DNA of 27,500 nucleotides from Anaeromyces robustus. Lineage: Eukaryota > Neocallimastigomycota > Neocallimastigomycetes > Neocallimastigales > Neocallimastigaceae. The notes beneath the pieces are model-generated. The model ran no database searches. It had not been told where the DNA came from and saw only the letters and a list, made by a program, of their open reading frames with translations. The translations under genes and the position numbers were made by a program. The DNA lies in the NCBI GenBank assembly GCA_002104895.1, contig MCFG01000319.1:20001-47500 (forward strand). The letters are read 5' to 3'. Below are positions 10,713 to 27,500 of this stretch, piece by piece. The first letter of the stretch is position 1. The number at the start of each line of letters is the position of its first letter.

Positions 10713-11041
10713 AAATAAATAAATAAATAAATTAATAAATAAAAATAAATAAATAATTATTAAAACTAAATGACTTTTTACAATAAAACAGAATGAAAGG
10801 TAGGTTATGATTAAACTTTATTATTATTTATAATAATAATATTATATTACCAATTCTTAAAATTTTATTTTTTAATTTTTTAATAATAAAATTATTTTTA
10901 CTATAATTCTTTTTGCTATATGATTGGGTCAAAAATTTTAAAACAAATTTTATTAATATTAATTATCATTTAATTATTAAATATTCAAATAAATTTTTAT
11001 CAATATTATTGTTTTTTTATAATAAAATAAAAATTATTAAT
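10314..11041. promoter_or_regulatory. Divergent intergenic region between HAD phosphatase and NTH1
   Basis: About 730 bp separate the two start codons, so both promoters must be in it. Most of 10566-10757 is an interrupted AAAT array; the remainder is A/T-rich with no motif I can name. An in-frame upstream ATG at 10913 could extend NTH1 by 43 residues. That segment is Phe/Ile/Asn/Lys-rich, as expected of translated non-coding AT DNA, so I left it out. Confidence 0.5.
10566..10757. repeat. Interrupted (AAAT)n array
   Basis: About 190 bases of AAAT units interrupted by AAAAATAAAT, TTAATCTGC and AGATAGAT-like variants. It lies in the shared upstream region of the divergent HAD and NTH1 genes. 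Confidence 0.9.
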
Positions 11042-12687
11042 ATGGTACTTTTAAGAAATTCAAAAGAAACATATTCAGTAGAAACAAAAAAAGTATCGAA
11101 AAGAAGAAAACATATTGAAATTGAAATAGAAGAAAATGATAATGGAAAATATTCAATGAATAATTCAATAAACAATAAAGACATAACTGAAAATAATAAA
11201 AAAGTTGGGAAAAAATTGAAAAAAGAAATTAAATTAGAAACTATAAGCAAAGAGGAAAATGAAAATATAAAAGATAATGTAAAAGGAAAAGTAAAAATAC
11301 CAAAACATTGGCTTCAAACTTATAATGAAATAAAAGAATATAGAAAAAATAATGAAGCACCAGTCGATACCCAAGGTTGTGAAAGATTAGCTAATGAAAA
11401 TCTTCCACCTAAACAATATAGATATCAAGTATTAATTTCATTAATGCTTTCTTCTCAAACAAAAGACCAAATTACAGCTGCGGCTATACGTAATTTACAA
11501 AAAAAGGGCTTATCTGTCGAAAACATTTTAAAAATGAGTGAGAAAGACATTGATAAATGTATTGAAAAAGTCGGATTTCATAATAGAAAAACAATGTAAT
11601 AATTAAATATATATATTAATTAATTGTCATATTTTTTTATTAAAATGAAAAAAATAACTAAATTCATTGAAATATTATAATTATAAATATTGTATAAAGT
11701 TTTAAAATATATGTTTAATATTCATTTTTTTTTTTTTTATCTTTTTATTTTTTATTACAAATTATTTTGTCAAATATGTGAAAATACCTATTATTTTGAT
11801 GTTAAAATACTAGTTATATTAAAAAAACTACGGAGATACTACATGAAAAATATGACGACGATATACCTGATAATATTCAAGAACTTGTAAAACTTCCAGG
11901 TGTGGGGAAAAAAATGGTAAATAAATAAATAAATAAATATAATAAATTAATAATTAACTAAAAAAAATTTATATTAATATAAGTAAATTAATAAATTAAT
12001 AAATAAATAATAAATAATAAATAGATAAATAATAAATATATAAATAAATAAATTAATAAATAAATATATATTAATAAATAAATAAATTGATAAATAAATA
12101 AATAAATTATTATATTTGTATTATAAACAAATTAATAAATAGAATATAATAAATATAATAACTATTATATTATAAATAAATTAATAAATAGAATATATTT
12201 ATAATAAATATTATATATTTATATTATAATTAAATTAACAAGGGATATTTAACATTACAAGTTGCTTGGAATAAGTATATATTATATTATTTCTAATTAT
12301 ATAAATTATTTAATAATATAGAAATATTAAATAATGATATTTTATTATTTATAATATTTTCTTTTTAAATAAAACTAATAAATACTTTTTTTTGCTTTTA
12401 TATAAAAAATAAAAAATAAAAAATAAAAATAAAATAATAGAAATATGGGAATTGGAGTAGATGTTCATGTTCATAGAATATCAGAACGTTTAGGATGGAT
12501 AGAAAAATCAAAAAATCCTGAAATTGCAAGATCTAACCTGGAAAGTTGGCTTCCAAATACATATTGGAAAGAAATAAATCCATTACTTGTAGGTTTTGGA
12601 CAAATTTGTTGCCTTCCAGTAAATCCAAAATGTTCTCAATGTCCAGTTACAAATTGTCCTTCCAGAAGAAAGAATATTAAGAAATAA
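11042..12687 (+). CDS. NTH1: Endonuclease III homologue (bifunctional DNA glycosylase/AP lyase)
   Basis: Four exons: 11042-11595, 11814-11916, 12243-12274 and 12441-12687, phases 2, 0 and 2, giving 311 aa. It removes oxidised pyrimidines in base-excision repair in the nucleus. A Lys-rich N-terminal extension (residues 1-85) with nuclear-signal-like KRRK is followed by the glycosylase core from about residue 90. The core has [10 protein letters not shown], and a helix-hairpin-helix LPGVGKKM with Schiff-base Lys218, split by intron 2 right after it. Asp237 lies in GVDVHVHRI, 19 residues past Lys218, as in human NTH1. The C-terminal cysteines at 287, 294, 297 and 302 form the [4Fe-4S] loop, but the last gap is 4 residues rather than the usual 5. 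I chose the ATG at 11042 over 10913 because the extra residues look non-coding. Intron 2 (11917-12242) is mostly AAAT-like repeat. Confidence 0.95.
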
Positions 12688-12728
12688 TTATTAAATAGTT
12701 GTAATGATATTTTTTTTTAATATTTTAA

Positions 12729-12747
12729 AGATAAAATTAATAATAGA

Positions 12748-12788
<41 letters not shown>

Positions 12789-12950
12789 GAATAACAATCA
12801 TAGGAATAATAATAAGAATAACAATCATAGGAATAATAAATGAAATAACCAAATTATTAAGACAACAGATATAGATTTAAAATATAATGTAAAAATAGCA
12901 AAATAATGATTTAGATTTAAAATACAATATAAAAATACCAAAATATTATT
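12729..12950 (+). pseudogene. Asn-rich trailer after NTH1; possible decayed coding remnant
   Basis: In the same frame as NTH1, beyond its stop at 12685 and a second stop at 12715, the DNA reads K-D-K-I-N-N-R, an Asn run of (AAT)n, two exact 9-codon repeats N-K-N-N-N-H-R-N-N, then K, a stop, and NNQIIKTTDIDLKYNVKIAK. A second, shifted 40-bp copy reads DLKYNIKIPKYY. NTH1 itself has [12 protein letters not shown] near residue 79, downstream of an Asn/Lys-rich region. One reading is a decayed partial copy of the NTH1 5' region; chance similarity in low-complexity DNA is the alternative. Confidence 0.3.
12784..12837. repeat. Two exact 27-bp tandem repeats
   Basis: 12784-12810 and 12811-12837 are identical (AATAAGAATAACAATCATAG followed by GAATAAT). 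They follow an (AAT)n run at about 12746-12786, within 160 bp of the NTH1 stop codon. Confidence 0.95.
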
Positions 12951-13203
12951 AATTTTTATTTATTATTATTATAATTATTTTATATACCCTTTTTTATTAT
13001 TAAAATATAAAAATATCTTTGTTAAATAAATGATGTTGATTAATAGTGAAAATAAAAATATGATTTAATAAATAAAGTTTATTACAAAAATGATGAAAGA
13101 GAAACTAAAACTGAAAATGTATCATATTTTTACATCATCTTTTATAGTTTTGAAACATTTTTTTTTATCTTTTATTATTAAATTTTCTTTAAAAACTAAA
13201 TAT

Positions 13204-13235
<32 letters not shown>

Positions 13236-13733
13236 GATAATATAAGTTTATTAAGTTAAATAAAAAGAATTAAATATTTCCTTTTTTTTACTAATATATA
13301 GATTGTGAAATATAAAATTTATTAAACAAAGAAATAAAATTTAAAAAAAATAATTTTTTAAAAAATAAACTTAAATTTATTGAAGCTTTATAAAGTTTAT
13401 TGAGTATTTTTCCATTTTATATTTTTATAATTAATAATTTTTATTATATTATTATTTATTTATCATATAATATATTGAATATCTAAAAATTAAATATTTA
13501 ATTATATTTTTTTTTATTTATTATAAATACACATCCCAAGTAATTGTTATTGATTAATAAAAGTTAAAGTACAACTTTTTTAATAATTCTTTTTAGGTAG
13601 TATAATATTATAAATTAATAAATAATTATTTAAAAAAAAAAAAAAAAAAAAAAAGAATGTGATATAATTATCTATATTTAATATAAAATCGTAGTATTTT
13701 AGTGTTTTATTAATAATAAAAAAATTATATATT

Positions 13734-13792
13734 TAATTATGAATACTATAATTAAATAATAATAATAATAATAATAATAGTATTCATAATTA
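13734..13792. repeat. 16-bp inverted repeat enclosing an (AAT)n run
   Basis: TAATTATGAATACTAT (13734-13749) and ATAGTATTCATAATTA (13777-13792) are exact reverse complements flanking about 27 nt of ATTAAAT plus AAT repeats. A second partial symmetry (ATTAAATAAT against ATTATTTAAT) overlaps it. It would form a cruciform or hairpin. Confidence 0.85.
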
Positions 13793-14322
13793 TTTAATTT
13801 GGATTTTTTAATTTTTAAAGTCTAAATCTAAAAATTAAAAATCAAACAAACGTTCTTTTATTTTATTATTTCTTTTTTTTTTTTTTTTATTTTTGTCATA
13901 TAAATATATTATTTTACTTAAATGTTAAAAATTTTATTAATATAAATAAAATTAAAATTCATATTTGGTGATAAAGTTTATATTTATTAATAATTATTTA
14001 TAATTAAGATTTATATTTTAATTATATAACGAAAATAAAATAGATTATAAAAACAAAATATATATATATATAAATCTATATATAATAATTATTAATAGGT
14101 AGTATTATTCTTAAAATATATATATATATTGAGATTCAAAAAAGTATATTTTTACCTTAATTATAATATTTATATAAATGCTATTTCATATATAACATTA
14201 TTTCTATTGAATAATAAAAATTATTTTTACATTTCAATTTTTATACCTATAGAATTATAAAATAATATAATGATTTGTATGAATATTATTTTAATAAAAA
14301 GAAAAAACTTTAATAATTGAAT

Positions 14323-14353
<31 letters not shown>

Positions 14354-15947
14354 GAAAGAAAGAAAAAATAATGTTTATTTTTTAATATTTTGGTAATTTT
14401 TATTTTTTATTTTGTTTTTATTTAAATATATATTATTAATTATTTTATATTAATCATGCTTTTTTTTTATAACTTTGTAATTTATTTTTAAATTTGAAGT
14501 TTATTTTTTAAATCATTGTTTTCCTTATAATAAACTATATTATATATATTATTATAAAAATATATATATCATATATAATTATTATTAATATTTTTTTTGA
14601 TATTAAAAAATATTTGGAATATTATATTGTTTTTATAATATTTTAATATTTAATAATTAAGTAATAATTTATTTTTATTTTAAATATTTCATATTTTTCT
14701 TTTATATATTCTTTTTATAAATTTTTTATACTTTTATATACTTTTTTACTTTTTCATTATTATTTTATTTTATTTTTTTTACTATTCTATTTTATCTTTT
14801 ATTTTTTCCTTTTTTTTTTTTGAATTATATATTTAAATAAAACAAATAATTATATATTTAAAAAAAAAAAAAAAAACTGAAGTAGAAATAAAGTAAATAT
14901 TGTATTATTCACTTTGTATATTATATATTTTTTTAAATCATATTTGAAGAGGAAAATAATTATAACAGCATTTTCCATACATATTTATGAGAAATTTATA
15001 TTTATATAAATGAAATATGAAATAAGAATATAATATTGGTTTAAAAAATTAGTAATAATATTTTCAAAATATTTTATTTAATTAATAATAGAAATATATA
15101 TTCTTTTATTCAAAAACAAAAAAGGATTTATACATACAATATACAGCATACAAATATATATTAATCAAAACAAAAATATATCTGAATAAAATAAAAATAA
15201 TTTAAAATTATTAAACAATTATCATAAACCTATACAGAAAAAAAAAATTTTTTTAATATTAATATATTAATATAAAATAGTAAATTTTCTTTTCTAAAAC
15301 AGTTATATAAACAATTGCTTATTAATTATACATTATATGTATATAATTTTTTTATAGTAAATTACAATAATATTATTATAAATAAAAATATAAATAATAA
15401 TAACAATTACATAGAAAATAAAAGAATTAAAAGAAAAAATTACAAAATATTTTTTTCAAACTCGGAAAAATTTAAATTGTTTAAACAAATAGTTACTAGT
15501 ATTATAATTAAATATTATCCTAAAAAATATAACTATTTTTATTAGCATTAAACAGTTTTTTTTATATTAATAAAACTAATATATCAAATTATTCTTTTAT
15601 TATATATATTTAATTTTTATATTTATTTTCTTAATATTAATATTAGAATTATTTGATTACTAATTAAAAAACTCTATATTTTCAATTTTATTATTATTAT
15701 TTAATTATATAATATACTAATAATTATTATTATCTTTTATATTATCTTTAATTTTTTTTATTTATATATGCTTATTTTTATTTATACAATATTTTTTACT
15801 ATATTTTAATAATTATATATACAATTTTTTTTTTAAAAAAATAATATTATATTTATTTATTATAATTTATTGAAAAAAATAATAATATATAATTTTGTAC
15901 TTTTCTTGACACAAAACGGAATAAAATAGGTATTATATTCTTATAAA

Positions 15948-17847
15948 ATGTCATCATTTTTAACGAAACTTGGTATTGGAAAAGATAAAAATAAAGATAA
16001 AATAGGAAATGAATCAACTAAAACAGGTACTATAAAAGTTAAAAGTTCAGGAACATCTGGTTCTTCTCATCATCACAGTCATTCATCCCATAATAGTAAA
16101 CTCTTTTCATCATCTGAAAGAAAAAAGAACTCCTTAAAAGAACTTAAAGAAATTCCTATATCACCAATTCCAAATTCAGCTGGATCAACACCTACAAAAA
16201 AAGAAGTATCAAATACAAAAACTACATCATCAGGATTATCATCAACAAAAGCAACAGAAACACCATTAAAAACTACTGTCACTGCATCAAAAGCTCCTAA
16301 AGATGTTGAAGTTATCAAAGAAGAACGTGAAGAAGTAAAAGAAACACAAAAAGATAAAAGGATTTCAACTATAAATTCAACTCCTTCGGTACCACCTTCA
16401 AAAATAGAAAAAAAGAAATTCAAGTTAGATGATTTTGTTATTATGCAAACTTTAGGTACAGGTTCATTCGGTAGAGTACATTTAGTTAAACATAAAGAGA
16501 CTGGTAAATTCTATGCTATGAAAGTATTGGTTAAACGTCAAATTATTGAATCAAAACAAGTTGAACACACAATTAATGAAAAGAAAATTTTAGAAACTCT
16601 TGATCATCCATATATGGTAAACTTAATTGGATCATTTAAAGATAATAGAAATCTTTATATTGTTCTTGAATATGTATGTGGTGGTGAATTATTCTCATAC
16701 TTAAGACAATGCAAGGTAACCATTAACTAATAATAATTAAATATAATTATATATTATATATTATATTATATATTTTATTATAAGTATAATATATCTAAGT
16801 AAAATATATATATATATATATAATTTAATTAAAAAAAATGTATAATAAATTATATAAATATATCTATATATATAAAAATAATTGAATAAAAAATAATTAA
16901 TTATTAATTTTTTTTATTATTAAATATAATAAAATTTTATTTTATTAAATATATATATGTAATATTTAAATTTCTTATTTCTTTTAATATATAAAAATAA
17001 TAATAAAAAAAAAATTTTTTTTTTATAGAGATTACCAAATCATGTTGCAAGATTCTATGCTGCTGAAGTTGTTCTTGCTTTTGAACATTTACACTCTAAA
17101 GATATTATCTATAGAGATTTAAAGCCAGAAAATTTACTTATTGATAAAAATGGTAATATAAAAATCACTGATTTTGGTTTTGCAAAATATGTTCCAGATG
17201 TTACATGGACTTTATGTGGTACTCCAGATTATTTAGCTCCAGAAATTATTCAATCTAAAGGTTATGGTAAAGCTGTAGATTGGTATGCTTTAGGTGTTCT
17301 TATATATGAAATGTTGGCTGGTTTTCCACCATTCTATGATGAAGATCAAATGAGACTTTATGAACGTATTTTAGAAGGTAGATTAAGATGGCCAAGCTAT
17401 TTTGATCCTGCCGCAAAAGATTTAATTAAAAGACTTCTTTCACCAGATCTTACAAAGAGATATGGTAATTTAAAAAGTGGTTCAGCTGATATTAAGAAAC
17501 ACAAATGGTTCAGTGAAATTGATTGGAAGAAATTAGCAGAAGTTAAAGTAAAGGCTCCATATATTCCACCATTTACTAGTGAAGGTGATGCTTCAAACTT
17601 TGATTCCTACCCTGAAGATCATGATCCTTACGGCTTACCAGGTCCAGATTTATATGCAGAAGAATTCAAAGTAAGGTTTTTTTTTTCTTTTATTTTTTTT
17701 TTTTTTTAAATAAAATATTAAAGTTAACTATTATAAAGTCAATATTAATATAATTTATATAAATATAAATAAAAAATTTTTAACATATTTATTTAATTTT
17801 TATATATATATCCAAAATGAATATTTTAATAAACTTAGAATTTCTAA
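15948..17847 (+). CDS. cAMP-dependent protein kinase catalytic subunit
   Basis: Three exons: 15948-16715, 17029-17670 and a 9-nt terminal exon 17839-17847, all phase 0; 472 aa. It is the AGC-family serine/threonine kinase released by cAMP binding to the regulatory subunit. Residues 1-155 are a Ser/Thr/Lys-rich extension with a His cluster, usual in fungal PKAs. The kinase core runs from about 161 ([15 protein letters not shown], glycine loop 170-175), with ATP-binding Lys192, helix-C Glu211, YRD with catalytic Asp286, DFG 304-306, activation-loop Thr317 in [13 protein letters not shown], and APE 326-328. The AGC C-tail has FDSYPE, DPYG and a terminal FKNF, the FxxF that packs on the small lobe, completed only by the last exon. 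The unspliced frame instead adds Phe-rich intron residues. A KRIS site near 137-140 fits the PKA consensus and might be autophosphorylated. Confidence 0.96.
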
Positions 17848-18127
17848 TCATAATAAACCAAAAATTCATTTATATATTTCATGGAAAAATATTTTATCTC
17901 ATATAATTAATATAAATCTTATTGTAATTATTTTAAAAATTTTTTCTTTTTTTTCTTTAATAATAAAAATAATATATAAAAAAATAAACAAAACAAAATA
18001 AAACAAAAAAAAAAACAAAAAATAAATAAACAAAGAAAAGAAAAAAATAAAAAAAGAAAAATAGGAAAGAGAAAATATAGTAACAAAATTATATTCTCAT
18101 AATAATACCATTTAACAAAACAAATTT

Positions 18128-18177
<50 letters not shown>

Positions 18178-18221
18178 TGAATATACATTATAATAATTAT
18201 AATTTTTTAAAATGATAAAAT

Positions 18222-18261
<40 letters not shown>

Positions 18262-18833
18262 TTAATAATATTAATAATTAATATATTTTTCTTTTTTGAA
18301 TATTATAATTTATCTTAAATAAATTCAAAGTCAAAAGAAATTAATAATATTTAAATATCAATATTTAAAATAAAAATTAAAAATAAATAAATAGAAAAAA
18401 ATTGTAAATTTATTTAAACAGTATGCAAGAGAAAAATTAAAAACAAAAAAAGATACTTATAAAAATTACATTAATTATAAATATACATATATATATTTAT
18501 ATTTATATAATTGTAACTTATATATAATTTTATTAAATAAAAAACACATTTTATGAAATAAAATAATAACAAAAATAAAATATACAAAGAAATAAAATAT
18601 GTACTTATTAAATATAACAACATATTTTATTAATAAATTTATTACATAGAAAGTAAAAATATATAATACTAAGAATTTATTTGATAATTTGATAAGATTA
18701 ATTATTTGAATATTCTAATTGTTAATTAAATAATTATATATTTAATAAATAATATAAATAAAAGTATGTAAAAATATATATTCGAACTTATTATTAATCT
18801 AATACAATTTTATGAACTTCATAAAAAAATATT

Positions 18834-18869
<36 letters not shown>

Positions 18870-19826
18870 TATATTATACAATTTTTTTATTATGATTAAG
18901 ATTATTTTTAAACTAATTAATTTATTTTTTAAAATTTTATTAGTATTTTAATATATTTTTTTAATCAAAAATTTTCTATTATTATAATAAATATTATATA
19001 ATACACTTAATTATTTTTTTTATATTTACTAATTTTTTAATATTATTGAATTTGAAATTACAAAAAAAAAATAAAATAAAAATAATAAAAAAAAAAGAAA
19101 AAGAAAATAACATATAAGCAAATTCAGGATATTATTATTTAATAAAGAAAAAAAATAGTTATATATGATATCAAATTCATATAATTACATATAAAAATAA
19201 AAATTTTAAATTATTTTTATTGTTACACTAGCATAGTTTATTATAAATAAACAAATTTCAAAAGAAGAATATTTTTTTTTAAAAAGTTCTTATATCTTGT
19301 TTATTTATAATAATAATAAAAAGATGAATTAATCATAACAATTTTAATTACATCAAATAAAAAAGAAGAAAAGAAACAACAAATAAAAAGAAAAAAGAAA
19401 AAAAACAATAAAATATTATAATTTAACAATTTAGCGGAATACCTTTTCTTATCATACAATATAATAAATACAATATAATAATAGAAAGAATCATTATACA
19501 TTTTTTTTTAAAAAATTCAATTAAAAAATCTTTTATCAATATATCAATATTATTAATGTTTTTCTTAATGAAATAAATAATAATTAATTATTTTACTTTT
19601 TACGCAATAAAATTAATTAAAATCGAAAAAAAGTTTAATAATAAAAATTTATATTATTTTTTCATTAAAAAATAAACAAAAATAAAAAATAAAAAATAAA
19701 GAATAAAAAATAAAATAAAAAAATAAATAAGAATTTTAGAAGCAATTAACAATAATATAGTATTTATACAAATAATAAAATTATCTAATTGCAACATTAT
19801 AATAAATATCAAATAAAAAGAAAAGA
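17848..19826. other. 2-kb region without recognisable genes; upstream region of MON2
   Basis: Holds the PKA 3' flank, a 47-nt T run (18130-18176), an (AAT)n run (about 18223-18260), a 28-nt T run (18835-18862), and a long A/T-rich stretch leading to the MON2 start. Minus-strand frames at 17928-18188, 19301-19501 and 19654-19854 translate to Lys- or Phe/Ile-rich sequence and look like chance frames. No RNA gene was found. Confidence 0.6.
18130..18176. repeat. 47-nt poly(T) run
   Basis: An uninterrupted homopolymer of 47 T between the PKA and MON2 genes, the longest in the window. Length this great is prone to sequencing and assembly error. Confidence 0.93.
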
Positions 19827-27403
<7,577 letters not shown>

Positions 27404-27500
27404 GAAAAATCTTTAATTCAAAGGGTTGATTTATTTTTTTTTTTTTTTTTATAATACATAGAGATATAGACACTTTAATTATCAAATTAATAAATCAAAT
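27404..27500. other. MON2 3' flank
   Basis: After the TAA at 27401-27403 comes AT-rich sequence with an 18-nt T run (about 27433-27450). It is presumably the 3' UTR. The window ends before any further gene. Confidence 0.6.

Larger units (their letters stand above)
12688..15947. other. 3.26-kb region without a convincing gene
   Basis: The left end contains an Asn-codon-rich trailer (12730-12950, described separately). The rest is AT-rich DNA with T or A runs (about 13208-13235, 13634-13654, 14329-14353), an AAAG run (about 14354-14366) and a small inverted repeat around (AAT)n at 13734-13792. The only frame above 70 codons (15315-15545) translates to Asn/Ile/Tyr-rich sequence, typical of chance frames in this composition. 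The right end (about 15700-15947) should be the PKA promoter and 5' UTR. Confidence 0.6.

Noticed and set aside
10913-11041. Longer NTH1 start giving 43 extra residues
   Set aside because: The extra residues are Phe/Ile/Asn/Tyr-rich and look like non-coding AT DNA; composition changes sharply at the ATG at 11042. A targeting role cannot be excluded.
15315-15545. 76-codon plus-strand frame upstream of PKA
   Set aside because: Asn/Ile/Tyr/Lys-rich translation without codon bias or family resemblance. The TAA-poor run is expected occasionally in this composition.
17928-18188. 86-codon minus-strand frame beginning with a Lys run
   Set aside because: Driven by the 47-nt T run read as Lys codons and by Phe/Leu-rich AT DNA; no coding signature.
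18775-18795. TTCGAACTT that resembles a tRNA T-arm
   Set aside because: No matching acceptor or anticodon stem could be drawn around it on either strand.

Overview
This is a eukaryotic, extremely AT-rich window. Intergenic DNA is almost entirely A and T, with long poly-A and poly-T runs and large (AAAT)n, (AATTA)n and (AAT)n arrays. Genes are spliced, with short AT-rich introns. Together with fungal-type protein features (a PKA catalytic subunit whose C-tail reads DPYG..DLYAEEF, and a yeast-like MON2), this suggests an anaerobic gut fungus (Neocallimastigomycota). That assignment is an inference from composition, intron style and protein families. A Dictyostelium-like amoeba is the main alternative.

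Layout. Three genes lie on the minus strand in the left part: a membrane-anchored protein with a predicted LEA2-like domain (2465-414, 3 exons, 526 aa); a 62-residue unrecognised small protein (6105-5917); and a Cof-type HAD phosphatase (10313-8930, 3 exons, 295 aa). Three genes lie on the plus strand in the right part: endonuclease III/NTH1 (11042-12687, 4 exons, 311 aa); a cAMP-dependent protein kinase catalytic subunit (15948-17847, 3 exons, 472 aa); and a complete MON2 homologue (19827-27403, 16 exons, 1772 aa). HAD and NTH1 are divergent over about 730 bp. I assembled exons by hand from GT..AG junctions that keep the reading frame and restore family motifs. In all five spliced genes the phases close without a frameshift.

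The genes are unrelated housekeeping and signalling functions (DNA repair, cAMP signalling, Golgi/endosome traffic, phosphate-ester hydrolysis), so there is no operon-like or island logic here. Long gaps (2466-5916, 6106-8929, 12688-15947, 17848-19826) hold only microsatellites, a few tandem duplications and inverted repeats, as far as I can see. I found no tRNA, rRNA, transposon ORF, CRISPR array or prokaryotic-style defence system.

Most interesting points: a 9-nt terminal micro-exon that completes the kinase FxxF motif; a MON2 intron with a canonical TAG acceptor that must be skipped for an AAG 44 nt downstream; frequent AAG acceptors (8 of 24 introns); a shortened cysteine spacing in the NTH1 iron-sulphur loop; a decayed Asn-rich, NTH1-like trailer after NTH1; the small gene with unusually C-ending codons and an internal perfect 5' splice signal; and a 41-bp perfect inverted repeat.
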